A DNA stretch of 64,000 bases from Orientallactaga sibirica (Eukaryota; Chordata; Mammalia; Rodentia; Dipodidae): assembly GCA_036365145.1 (NCBI GenBank), contig JAEOAD010002765.1, forward strand, positions 1-64,000, given 5' to 3'. Below, piece by piece: positions 29,701 to 41,803 of the stretch (positions within the stretch are counted from its first letter, which is position 1; each line of letters opens with the position of its first letter). The notes under the pieces were generated by a model, which worked only from the letters and a program-made list of their open reading frames with translations, had not been told where the DNA came from and searched no databases. The position numbers and the translations under genes were made by a program.

Positions 29701-32700
29701 AAGCAGCTCATCCTAGAGCTGAACAAGCTTATTTCGCACAGTAGAGTGTTTGGCAATGAAGAGGTTTCTTTTCTTACCAAACTACATTAGAAACAAAGCG
29801 AAACTAGCAGCATATACAACTTGTTAAGTTGTACAAACTAGGAGAGTTTGAACTTGCTGTGATCTACACTCTTTGTGATCTACACTCTCATTAGAAGAGC
29901 TGCAGCTCAAGCTTAGAGCTGAACAGTAGTAGTGTTTGGCAATGAAGAGGTTTCTTTTCTTACCAAACTACATTAGAAACAAAGCGAAACTAGCATATTC
30001 TACAACTTGTTAAGTTGTACAAACTAGAGAGTTTGAACTTTGTGATGATCTACACTCTTTGTAGAAAAGCAGCTCATTAGAGCTGAACAAGCTTTATTTC
30101 GCACAGTAGAGTGTTTGGCAATGAAGAGGTTTCTTTTCTTACCAAACTACATTAGAAACAAAAGAAACTAGCATATTCTACAACTTGTTAAGTTGTACAA
30201 ACTAGGAGAGTTTGAACTTGCTGTGATCTACACTCTTTGTAGAAAAGCAGCTCATTCCTAGAGCTGAACAAGCTTATTTCGCACAGTAGAGTGTTTGGCA
30301 ATGAAGAGGTTTCTTTTCTTACCAAACTACATTAGAAACAAAGCGAAACTAGCATATTCTACAAACTTGTTAAGTTGTACAAACTAGGAGAGTTTGAACT
30401 TGCTGTGATCTACACTCTTTGTAGAAAAGCAGCTCATTCCTAGAGCTGAACAAGCTTATTTCGCACAGTAGAGTGTTTGGCAATGAAGAGGTTTCTTTTC
30501 TTACCAAACTACATTAGAAACAAAGCGAAACTAGCATATTCTACAACTTGTTAAGTTGTACAAACTAGGAGAGTTTGAACTTGCTGTGATCTACACTCTT
30601 TGTAGAAAAGCAGCTCATTCCTAGAGCTGAAAAGCTTATTTCGCACAGTAGAGTGTTTGGCAATGAAGAGGTTTCTTTTCTTACCAAACTACATTAGAAA
30701 CAAAGCGAAACTAGCATATTCTACAACTTGTTAAGTTGTACAAACTAGGAGAGTTTGAACTTGCTGTGATCTACACTTTGTAGAAAAGAGCTCATTCCTG
30801 TGAAACAGTCATTCTTTGTAGAAAAGCTGTTAGAGCTGAACAAGCTTATTTCGCACAGTAGTGTTTGGCAATGAAGAGGTTTCTTTTCTTACCAAACTAC
30901 ATTAGAAACAAAGCGAAACTAGCATATTCTACAACTTGTTAAGTTGTACAAACTAGGAGAGTTTGAACTTGCTGTGATCTACACTCTTTGTAGAAAAGCA
31001 GCTCATTCCTAGAGCTGAACAAGCTTATTTCGCACAGTAGAGTGTTTGGCAATGAAGAGGTTTCTTTTCTTACCAAACTACATTAGAAACAAAGCGAAAC
31101 TAGCATATTCTACAACTTTTTAAGTTGTACAAACTAGGAGAGTTTGAACTTGCTGTGATCTACACTCTTTGTAGAAAAGCAGCTCATTCCTAGAGCTGAA
31201 CAAGCTTATTTCGCACAGTAGAGTGTTTGGCAATGAAGGTTTCTTTTTCTTACCAAACTACATTAGAAACAAAGCGAAACTAGCATATTCTACAACTTGT
31301 TAAGTTGTACAAACTAGGAGAGTTTGAACTTGCTGTGATCTACACTCTTTGTAGAAAAGCAGCTCATTTCCTAGAGCTGAACAAGCTTATTTCGCACAGT
31401 AGAGTGTTTGGCAATGAAGAGGTTTCTTTTCTTACCAAACTACATTAGAAACAAAGCGAAACTAGCATATTCTACAACTTGTTAAGTTGTACAAACTAGG
31501 AGAGTTTGAACTTGCTGTGATCTACACTCTTTGTAGAAAAGCAGCTCATTCCTCAGCTGAACAAGCTTATTTCGCACAGTAGAGTGTTTGGCAATGAAGA
31601 GGTTTCTTTTCTTACCAAATTACATTAGAAACTAAACGAAACTAGCATATTCTACAACTTGTTAAGTTGTACAAACTAGGAGAGTTTGAACTTGCTGTGA
31701 TCTACACTCTTTGTAGAAAAGCAGCTCATTCCTAGAGCTGAACAAGAAGTAGAGTGTTTTCACAGAAAAGAGTGTTTGGCAATGAAGAGGTTTCTTTTCT
31801 TACCAAACTAGCATTATTAGAGTGTTTGGCAATGAAGAGTGTTTTGAAGAGGTTTCTTTTTCTTACCAAACTACATTAGAAACAAAGCGAAACTAGCATA
31901 TTCTACAACTTGTTAAGTTGTACAAACTAGAGAGTTTGAACTTGCTGTGATCTACACTCTTTGTAGAAAAGCAGCTCATTCCTAGAGAGCTGAACAATTT
32001 TATTTTCGCACAGTAGAGTGTTTGGCAAAGAAGGTTTCTTTTCTTACCAAACTACATTAGAAACAAAACGAAACTAGCATATTCTACAACTTTAAGTTGT
32101 ACAAACTAGAGAGTTTGAACTTGCTGTGATCTACACTCTTTGTAGAAAAGCAGCTCATTCCTAGAGCTGAACAAGCTTATTTCGCACAGTAGAGTGTTTG
32201 GCAATGAAGAGGTTTCTTTTCTTTCCAAACTACATTAGAAACAAAGCGAAACTAGCATATTCTACAACTTGTTAAGTTGTACAAACTAGGAGAGTTTGAA
32301 CTTGCTGTGATCTACACTCTTTGTAGAAAAGCAGCTCATTCCTAGAGCTGAACAAGCTTATTTCGCACAGTAGAGTGTTTGGCAATGAAGAGGTTTCTTT
32401 TCTTACCAAACTACATTAGAAACAAAGCGAAACTAGCATATTCTACAACTTGTTAAGTTGTACAAACTAGGAGAGTTTGAACTTGCTGTGATCTACACTC
32501 TTTGTAGAAAAGCAGCTCATTCCTAGAGCTGAACAAGCTTTTTTCGCACAGTAGAGTGTTTGGCAATGAAGAGGTTTCTTTTCTTACCAAACTACATTAG
32601 AAACAAAGCGAAACTAGCATATTCTACAACTTGTTAGTTGTACAAACTAGAGAGTTTGAACTTGCTGTGATCTACACTTTGTAGAAAAGCAGAGAGTTTG

Positions 32701-35700
32701 AATGAAGAGGTTTCTTTTCTTACCAAACTACATTAGAAACAAAGCGAAACTTGCATATTCTACAACTTGTTAAGTTGTACAAACTATGAGAGTTTGAACT
32801 TGCTGTGATCTACACTCTTTGTAGAAAAGCAGCTCATTCCTAGAGCTGAACAAGCTATTTTCGCACAGTAGAGTGTTTGGCAATGAAGAGGTTTCTTTTC
32901 TTACCAAACTACATTAGAAACAAAGCGAAACTAGCATATTCTACAACTTGTTAAGTTGTACAAACTAGGAGAGTTTGAACTTGCTGTGATCTACACTCTT
33001 TGTAGAAAAGCAGCTCATTCCTAGAGCTGAACAAGCTTATTTCGCACAGTAGAGTGTTTGGCAATGAAGAGGTTTCTTTTCTTACCAAACTACATTAGAA
33101 ACAAAGCGAAACTAGCATATTCTACAACTTGTTAAGTTGTACAAACTAGGAGAGTTTGAACTTGCTGTGATCTACACTCTTTGTAGAAAAGCAGCTCATT
33201 CCTAGAGCTGAACAAGCTTATTTCGCACAGTAGAGTGTTTGGCAATGAAGAGGTTTTTTTCTTACCAAACTACATTAGAAACAAAGCGAAACTAGCATAT
33301 TCTACAACTTGTTAAGTTGTACAAACTAGGAGAGTTTGAACTTGCTGTGATCTACACTCTTTGTAGAAAAGCAGCTCATTCCTAGAGCTGAACAAGCTTA
33401 TTTTCGCACAGTAGAGTGTTTGGCAATGAAGAGGTTTTTTTTCTTACCAAACTACATTAGAAACAAAGCGAAACTAGCATATTCTACAACTTGTTAAGTT
33501 GTACAAACTAGAGACAACTTTGATCTACACTCTTTGTAAAAAGCTCATTCCTAGAGCTGAGAGTTTGAACTTTGATGGTTGATCTACAGCTCATTTAGAA
33601 AAGCAGCTCATTCCTAGAGTAAAGTGTTTGCAAGAAAAGGTAGAAACAAAAAGCTTATTTCGCACAGTAGAGTGTTTGGCAATGAAGAGGTTTCTTTTCT
33701 TACCAAACTACATTAGAAACAAAGAAACTAGCAATTCTACAAGTTGTACAAACTAGGAGAGTTTACTTCTACAACTTGTTTGTTGTACAAACTAGGAGAG
33801 TTTGAACTTGCTGTGATCTACACTCTTTGTAGAAAAAAGCAGCTCATTCCTGAGAGCTGAACACTCTTTGTAGAAAAGCTTATTTCTAGAGCACAGTAGA
33901 GTGTTTGGCAATGAAGAGGTTCTTTTTTTACCAAACTACATTAGAAACAAAGCGAAACTAGCATATTCTACAACTTGTTAAGTTGTACAAACTAGGAGAG
34001 TTTGAACTTGCTGATCTGATCTACTCTTTGTAGAAAAGCAGCTCATTCCTAGAGCTGAACAAGCTTATTTCGCACAGTAGAGTGTTTGGCAATGAAGAGG
34101 TTTCTTTTCTTACCAAACTACATTAGAAACAAAGCGAAACTAGCATATTCTACAACTTGTTAAGTTGTACAAACTAGGAGAGTTTGAACTTGCTGTGATC
34201 TACACTCTTTGTAGAAAAGCAGCTCATTCCTAGAGCTGAACAAGCTTATTTCGCACACTAGAGTGTTTGGCAATGAAGAGGTTTCTTTTCTTACCAAACT
34301 ACATTAGAAACAAAGCGAAACTAGCATATTCTACAACTTGTTAAGTTGTACAAACTAGGAGAGTTTGAACTTGCTGTGATCTACACTCTTTGTAGAAAAG
34401 CAGCTCATTCCTAGAGCTGAACAAGCTTATTTCGCACAGTAGAGTGTTTGGCAATGAAGAGGTTTCTTTTCTTACCAAACTACATTAGAAACAAAGCAGA
34501 AACTAGCATATTCTACAACTTGTTAAGTTGTACAAACTAGGAGAGTTTGAACTTGCTTGATCTTTTTGAAAAGAAAAGAAGAGTTGGCAATGAAGAGGTT
34601 TCTTTTCTTACCAAACTACATTAGAAAGCGAAACTAGCATATTCTACAACTTGTTAAGTTGTACAAACTAGAGAGTTTGAACTTGCTGTGATCTACACTC
34701 TTTGTAGAAAAGCAGCTCATTCCTAGAGCTGAACAAGCTTATTTCGCACAGTAGAGTGTTTGGCAAATGAAGGTTTCTTTTCTTACCAAACTACATTAGA
34801 AACAAAGCGAAACTAGCATATTCTACAACTTGTTAAGTTGTACAAACTAGGAGAGTTTGAACTTGCTGTGATCTACACTCTTTGTAGAAAAGCAGCTCAT
34901 TCCTAGAGCTGAACAAGCTTATTTCGCACAGTAGAGTGTTTGGCAATGAAGAGGTTTTTTTTCTTACCAAACTACATTAGAAACAAAGCGAAACTAGCAT
35001 ATTCTACAACTTGTTAAGTTGTACAAACTAGGAGAGTTTGAACTTGCTGTGATCTACACTCTTTGTAGAAAAGCAGCTCATTCCTAGAGCTGAACAAGCT
35101 TATTTCGCACAGTAGAGTGTTTGGCAATGAAGAGGTTTCTTTTCTTACCAAACTACATTAGAAACAAAGCGAAACTAGCATATTTACAACTTGTTAAGTT
35201 GTACAAACTAGAGAGTTTGAACTTGCTGTGATCTACACTCTTTGTAGAAAAGCAGCTCATTCCTAGAGCTGAACAAGCTTTTTTCGCACAGTAGAGTGTT
35301 TGGCAATGAAGAGGTTTCTTTTCTTACCAAACTACATTAGAAACAAAGCGAAACTAGCATATTCTACAACTTGTTAAGTTGTACAAACTAGGAGAGTTTG
35401 AACTTGCTGTGATCTACACTCTTTGTAGAAAAGCAGCTCATTCCTAGAGCTGAACAAGCTTATTTCGCACAGTAGAGTGTTTGGCAATGAAGAGGTTTTT
35501 TTTTTAGAAACAAAGCGAAACTAGCATGTACAAACTAGGAGATTTTTAACAAACTACATTAGAAACAAAGCGAAACTAGCATATTCTACAACTTGTTAAG
35601 TTGTACAAAACTAGAGAGTTTGAACTTGCTGTGATCACTCTTTTTGAAAAAAGCTCATTCCTAGAGCTGAACAAGCTTATTTCGCACAGTAGAGTGTTTG

Positions 35701-38700
35701 GCAATGAAGAGGTTTCTTTCTTACCAAACTACATTAGAAACAAAGCGAAACTAGCATATTCTACAACTTGTTAAGTTGTACAAACTAGGAGAGTTTGAAC
35801 TTGCTGTGATCTACACTCTTTGTAGAAAAGCAGCTCATTCCTAGAGCTGAACAAGCTTATTTGCACAGTAGAGTGTTTGGCAATGAAGAGGTTTCTTTTT
35901 TCTTACAAACTACATTAGAAACAAAGCGAAACTAGCATATTCTACAACTTGTTAAGTTGTACAAACTAGAGAGAGTTTGAACTTGCTGTGATCTACACTC
36001 TTTGTAGAAAAGCAGCTCATTCCTAGAGAGCTGAACAAGCTTATTTCGCACAGTAGAGTGTTTGGCAATGAAGAGGTTTCTTTTTTCTTACCAAACTACA
36101 TTAGAAACAAAGCGAAACTAGCAGCATATTCTACAACTTGTTAAGTTGTACAAACTAGGAGAGTTTGAACTTGCTGTGATCTACACTCTTTGTAGAAAAG
36201 CAGCTCATTCCTAGAGCTGAACAAGCTTATTTCGCACAGTAGAGTGTTTGGCAATGAAGAGGTTTTCTTTTCTTACCAAACTACATTAGAAACAAAGCGA
36301 AACTAGCATATTCTACAACTTGTTAAGTTGTACAAACTAGAGAGAGTTTGAACTTGCTGTGATCTACACTCTTTGTAGAAAAGCAGCTCATTCCTAGAGC
36401 TCTTATTTCGCACAGTAGAGTGTTTGGCAATGAAGAGGTTTCTTTTCTTACCAAAATTAGAAAAAGAAACAGATTCAATGAAGAGGTTTACACAAACTAC
36501 AACTTGTTAAGTTGTACAAACTAGGAGAGTTTGAACTGATCTACACTCTTTGTAGAAAAGCAGCTCATTAGAGCTGAACAAGCTTATTTCGCACAGTAGA
36601 GTGTTTGGCAATGAAGAGGTTTCTTTTCTTACCAAACTACATTAGAAACAAAGCGAAACTAGCATATTCTACAACTTGAGTTGTACAAACTAGGAGAGTT
36701 TGAACTTGCTGTGATCTACACTCTTTGTAGAAAAGCAGCTCATTCCTAGAGCTGAACAAGCTTATTTCGCACAGTAGAGTGTTTGGCAATGAAGAGGTTT
36801 CTTTTCTTACCAAACTACATTAGAAACAAAGCGAAACTAGCATATTCTACAACTTGTTAAGTTGTACAAACTAGGAGAGTTTGAACTTGCTGTGATCTAC
36901 ACTCTTTTGTAGAAAAGCAGCTCATTCCTAGAGCTGAACAAGCTTATTTCGCACAGTAGAGTGTTTGGCAATGAAGAGGTTTTTTTCTTACCAAACTACA
37001 TTAGATTAGAAAAAGCGAAACTAGCATATTCTACAACTTGTTAAGTTGTACAAACTAGGAGTTTTGAACTTGCTGTGATCTACACTTTGTAGAAAAGCAG
37101 CTCATTCCTAGAGCTGAACAAGCTTATTTCGCACAGTAGAGTGTTTGGCAATGAAGAGGTTTCTTTTCTTACCAAACTACATTAGAAAAAAAGCGAAACT
37201 AGCATATTCTACAACTTGTTAAGTTGTACAAACTAGGAGAGTTTGAACTTGCTGTGATCTACACTCTTTGTAGAAAAGCAGCTCATTCCTAGAGCTGAAC
37301 AAGCTTATTTCGCACAGTAGAGTGTTTGGCAATGAAGAGGTTTCTTTTCTTACCAAACTACATTAGAAACAAAGCGAAACTAGCATATTCTACAACTTGT
37401 TAAGTTGTACAAACTAGGAGAGTTTGACCTTGCTGTGATCTACAATTCGCACAGTAGAGTGTTTGGCAAGTTTCTTTTCTTACCAAACTACATTAGAAAG
37501 CAGCTCATTCCAGAGCTGAACAAGCTTATTTCGCACAGTAGTGTTTGGCAATGAAGAGGTTTCTTTTCTTACCAAACTACATTAGAAACAAAGCGAAACT
37601 AGCATATTCTACAACTTGTTGTTGTACAAACTAGGAGAGTTTGAACTTGCTGTGATCTACACTTTGTAGAAAAAAGCTCATTCCTAGAGCTGAACAAGCT
37701 TTATTATTTCACACAGTAGAGTGTTTGGCAATGAAGAGGTTTCTTTTCTTACCAAACTACATTAGAAACAAAGCGAAACTAGCATATTCTACAACTTGTT
37801 AAGTTGTACAAACTAGGAGAGTTTGAACTTGCTGTGATCTACACTCTTTGTAGAAAAGCAGCTCATTCCTAGAGCTGAACAAGCTTATTTCGCACAGTAG
37901 AGTGTTTGGCAATGAAGAGGTTTCTTTTCTTACCAAACTACATTAGAAACAAAGCGAAACTAGCATATTCTACAACTTGTTAAGTTGTACAAACTAGGAG
38001 AGTTTGAACTTGCTGTGATCTACACTCTTTGTAGAAAAGCAGCTCATTCCTAGAGCTGAACAAGCTTATTTTCGCACAGTAGAGTGTTTGGCAAATGAAG
38101 TTTTTTTTCTTACCAAACTACATTAGAAACAAAGCGAAACTAGCATATTCTACAACTTGTTAATATGTACAAACTAGGAGAGTTTGAACTTGCTGTGATC
38201 TACACTCTTTGTAGAAAAGCAGCTCATTCCTAGAGCTGAACAAGCTTATTTTCACAGTAGAGTGTTTGACAATGAAGAGGTTTCTTTTCTTACCAAACTA
38301 CATTAGAAACAAAGCGAAACTAGCATATTCTACAACTTGTTAAGTTGTGTACAAACTAGAGAGTTTTGCTGTGATCTACACTCTTTTAGAAAAGCAGCTC
38401 ATTCCTAGAGCTGAACAAGCTTATTTCGCACAGTAAGTGTTTTTGGCAATGAAGAGGTTTCTTTTCTTACCAAACTACATTAGAAACAAAGAAACTAGCA
38501 TATTCTTACAACTTGTTAAGTTGGCCAAACTTTGAACTTGCTGTGATCTACACTCTTTGTAGAAAAGCAGCTCATTCCTAGAGCTGAACAAGCTTATTTC
38601 GCACAGTAGAGTGTTTGGCAATGAAGAGGTTTCTTTTTACCAAACTACATTAGAAACAAAGCGAAACTAGCATATTCTACAACTTGTTGTTGTTGTACAA

Positions 38701-39944
38701 ACTAGGAGAGTTTGAACTTGCTGTGATCTACACTCTTTGTAGAAAAGCAGCTCATCATTCTAGAGCTGAACAAGCTTATTTCGCACAGTAGAGTGTTTGG
38801 CAATGAAGAGGTTTCTTTTCTTACCAAACTACATTAGAAACAAAGCGAAACTAGCATATTCTACAACTTGTTAAGTTGTACAAACTAGGAGAGTTTGAAC
38901 TTGCTGTGATCTACACTCTTTGTAGAAAAGCAGCTCATTCCTAGAGCTGAACAAGCTTATTTCGCACAGTAGAGTGTTTGGCAATGAAGAGGTTTCTTTT
39001 CTTACCAAACTACATTAGAAACAAAGCGAAACTAGCATATTCTACAACTTGTTAAGTTGTACAAACTAGGAGAGTTTGAACTTGCTGTGATCTACACTCT
39101 TTGTAGAAAAGCAGCTCATTCCTAGAGCTGAACAAGCTTATTTCGCACAGTAGAGTGTTTGGCAATGAAGAGGTTTCTTTTCTTACCAAACTACATTAGA
39201 AACAAAGAGAAACTAGCATATTCTACTTGTTTGTTGTTGTACAAACTAGAGTTTGAACTTGCTGTGATCTACACTCTTTGTAGAAAAGCAGCTCATTCCT
39301 AGAGCTGAACAAGCTTATTTCGCACAGTAGAGTGTTTGGCAATGAAGAGGTTTCTTTTCTTACCAAACTACATTAGAAACAAAGCGAAACTAGCATATTC
39401 TACAACTTGTTAAGTTGTACAAACTAGAGAGAGTTTGAACTTGCTGTGATCTACACTCTTTGTAGAAAAGCAGCTCATTCCTAGAGCTGAACAAGCTTAT
39501 TTCGCACAGTAGAGTGTTTGGCAATGAAGAGGTTTCTTTTCTTACCAAACTACATTAGAAACAAAGCGAAACTAGCATATTCTACAACTTGTTAAGTTGT
39601 ACAAACTAGGAGAGTTTGAACTTGCTGTGATCTACACTCTTTGTAGAAAAGCAGCTCATTCCTAGAGCTGAACAAGCTTATTTCGCACAGTAGAGTGTTT
39701 GGCAATGAAGAGGTTTCTTTTCTTACCAAACTACATTAGAAACAAAGCGAAACTAGCATATTCTACAACTTGTTAAGTTGTACAAACTAGGAGAGTTTGA
39801 ACTTGCTGTGATCTACACTCTTTGTAGAAAAGCAGCTCATTCCTAGAGCTGAACAAGCTTATTTCGCACAGTAGAGTGTTTGGCAATGAAGAGGTTTCTT
39901 TTCTTACCAAACTACATTAGAAACAAAGCGAAACTAGCATATTC

Positions 39945-39963
39945 TACAACTTGTTAAGTTGTA
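39945..39963. other. Satellite dyad 1 (8-bp arms, 3-nt loop)
   Basis: TACAACTT-GTT-AAGTTGTA is a perfect inverted repeat present in most intact monomers of both classes. In some class B monomers it is broken (TTTTTAGATTGCA or AAGTTGGA variants). The same left arm forms the target-site duplication of the LINE-1 at 51406-54876. Hairpin or cruciform formation is inferred, not shown. Confidence 0.85.
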
Positions 39964-39992
39964 CAAACTAGGAGAGTTTGAACTTGCTGTGA

Positions 39993-40009
39993 TCTACACT
40001 CTTTGTAGA
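39993..40009. other. Satellite dyad 2 (6-bp arms, 5-nt loop)
   Basis: TCTACA-CTCTT-TGTAGA, a perfect inverted repeat conserved in nearly all intact monomers of both classes. It lies 29 bp after dyad 1 and 4 bp before dyad 3. Confidence 0.85.
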
Positions 40010-40013
40010 AAAG

Positions 40014-40032
40014 CAGCTCATTCCTAGAGCTG
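40014..40032. other. Satellite dyad 3 (6-bp arms, 7-nt loop), class A only
   Basis: CAGCTC-ATTCCTA-GAGCTG is perfect in class A. In class B the left arm is usually CAACTC, which breaks one pair. The difference is one of the diagnostic sites separating the two satellite classes. Confidence 0.8.
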
Positions 40033-41007
40033 AACAAGCTTATTTCGCACAGTAGAGTGTTTGGCAATGAAGAGGTTTCTTTTCTTACCAAACTACATTA
40101 GAAACAAAGCGAAACTAGCATATTCTACAACTTGTTAAGTTGTACAAACTAGAGAGTTTGAACTTGCTGTGATCTACACTCTTTGTAGAAAAGCAGCTCA
40201 TTCCTAGAGCTGAACAAGCTTATTTCGCACAGTAGAGTGTTTGGCAATGAAGAGGTTTCTTTTCTTACCAAACTACATTAGAAACAAAGCGAAACTAGCA
40301 TATTCTACAACTTGTTAAGTTGTACAAACTAGGAGAGTTTGAACTTGCTGTGATCTACACTCTTTGTAGAAAAGCAGCTCATTCCTAGAGCTGAACAAGC
40401 TTATTTCGCACAGTAGAGTGTTTGGCAATGAAGAGGTTTCTTTTCTTACCAAACTACATTAGAAACAAAGCGAAACTAGCATATTCTACAACTTGTTAAG
40501 TTGTACAAACTAGAGAGTTTGAACTTGCTGTGATCTACACTCTTTGTAGAAAAGCAGCTCATTCCTAGAGCTGAACAAGCTTATTTCGCACAGTAGAGTG
40601 TTTGGCAATGAAGAGGTTTTTTTCTTACCAAACTACATTAGAAACAAAGCGAAACTAGCATATTCTACAACTTGTTAAGTTGTACAAACTAGGAGAGTTT
40701 GAACTTGCTGTGATCTACACTCTTTGTAGAAAAGCAGCTCATTCCTAGAGCTGAACAAGCTTATTTCGCACAGTAGAGTGTTTGGCAATGAAGAGGTTTC
40801 TTTTCTTACCAAACTACATTAGAAACAAAGCGAAACTAGCATATTCTACAACTTGTTAAGTTGTACAAACTAGGAGAGTTTGAACTTGCTGTGATCTACA
40901 CTCTTTGTAGAAAAGCAGCTCATTCCTAGAGCTGAACAAGCTTATTTCGCACAGTAGAGTGTTTGGCAATGAAGAGGTTTCTTTTCTTACCAAACTACAT
41001 TAGAAAC

Positions 41008-41223
41008 GACAAGCTGTCATTGGTCACCAAAAGGGGACCGCCCCATACAAGGATTAACAGCCCCTTAAAACCCATGTGTACTTCCTGAATAAATGAGTTT
41101 GTGGGTTCTCGCTCCCACTTTCACCCAACTCCCGGAGTCTGTGTCGTGACTCCGCGCTGCTCACCCCAATTCGGCAGAGACCCTATCGTCCCTCCTGAGC
41201 TGGCCTTGGGCGGGACCCCAACA
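41008..41223 (+). repeat. 5' LTR, missing first 155 bp
   Basis: Matches 47091-47306 of the 3' LTR except for T/C just after the AATAAA (41094) and C/G in the terminal G-run. It keeps the reverse CCAAT motif (ATTGG), a TTAAAA TATA-like element, AATAAA at 41088-41093 and the CCCCAACA end. The missing 155 bp correspond to upstream U3. Satellite of class A runs directly into it at ATTAGAAAC|GACAAG. Confidence 0.93.
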
Positions 41224-41225
41224 TC

Positions 41226-41243
41226 TGGCGCCTGAACAGGGAC
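41226..41243 (+). other. Primer binding site, Lys tRNA type
   Basis: TGGCGCCTGAACAGGGAC begins 2 nt after the LTR end. It matches the 3' end complement of the tRNA-Lys(3) class used by many beta- and lentiviruses, with one mismatch as I recall that tRNA. Confidence 0.8.
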
Positions 41244-41803
41244 CCTCTGCCCCGTCGTCGGTGTTTTAGCGGGACACCCCATCCGTGACCCCCCTGCCCC
41301 ATCGGCATCTGGCGAGATGCCCCGTTGAACGTCCCGTGAGCCGGTGAGCAGCCCCTCGGCGTTTGGCAGAACGGCAAAACGCCCAGTTCTTCGAGAAGCC
41401 CCCTCGGCGAGTAGCCCCCTCGTCGGTGCCTCGTCCTTGAAAGTCCGACGAGCAAAGCGCCCAGTTCTTCATTGGTGAGAGAAAAACGGCTAACGGTTGC
41501 CTGTGGGTGAGCAGGCAGCCCCTTACCCCCCCCTTCTTTCTTTGTTTGTCCTCACCTTCCCCCCCAGTAAGGCACACACTGCCGCACGGCCTTTAAGCCT
41601 GTGTTGGACCCTCCCCCCACTAAGCACAAGACACGTGGGTCCTAAACAATCTATCCGTATATCTCAGCTGGCCCCAGCATTAGGACTTGTGGTTTGCATG
41701 ATTATCCTCTGGTCTATCATCTTTGATCTGGGTTATTATTTTCTCAGTCTCTTTGATTCAGGAGTGTCCCAGCCCAGCCCCCATCAAACAACACCACGCG
41801 GCA
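41244..41803 (+). other. Retroviral leader before gag
   Basis: About 560 bp, GC-rich in its first half, with no credible gene. It has a repeated GCCCAGTTCTTC word near 41390 and 41459, each followed by a G- or C-rich stretch. It would be expected to hold splice-donor and packaging functions, but I cannot point to either with confidence. Small open frames on both strands here look like chance. Confidence 0.7.

Larger units (their letters stand above)
39840..40020 (+). repeat. Representative class A monomer, 181 bp
   Basis: One canonical unit, taken from the T of TTCCTAG to the base before the next TTCCTAG. It is AT-rich and has only two CpGs (in TTCGCAC and AAGCGAAA). Landmarks in order are the HindIII site, a T-rich stretch, the ACTAGCATATTC segment, and a dyad cluster that runs across into the next unit. 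The following unit at 40021 is 180 bp because of the ACTAGAGAG variant. Confidence 0.95.
26761..41007 (+). repeat. Class A satellite array, ordered part
   Basis: Tandem copies of a 181-bp monomer, increasingly uniform to the right. From about 38.8 kb to 41.0 kb copies are nearly identical and differ mostly by a one-base choice, ACTAGGAGAG versus ACTAGAGAG, giving 181 or 180 bp. Class A diagnostics against class B (47307 onward) are GCAGCTCATT rather than GCAACTCATT, GAAGAGG rather than GAAGATG, AAACAAAGCG rather than AAACGAAACG, and TAGCATATTC rather than TAGTAAATTC. A HindIII site (AAGCTT) lies once per canonical monomer. Scrambled patches persist (31750-31850, 33500-33660, 36460-36500). The array ends abruptly at the truncated LTR in the middle of a monomer. 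High identity implies recent amplification or homogenisation. Confidence 0.95.

Noticed and set aside
39871..39887. CENP-B box in class A (TTCGCACAGTAGAGTG)
   Set aside because: Only 5 of 9 fixed core positions match, so it is not a box.
1..41007. CRISPR-like direct repeats
   Set aside because: Repeats are whole 181-bp tandem monomers with no unique spacers, in a mammalian context.
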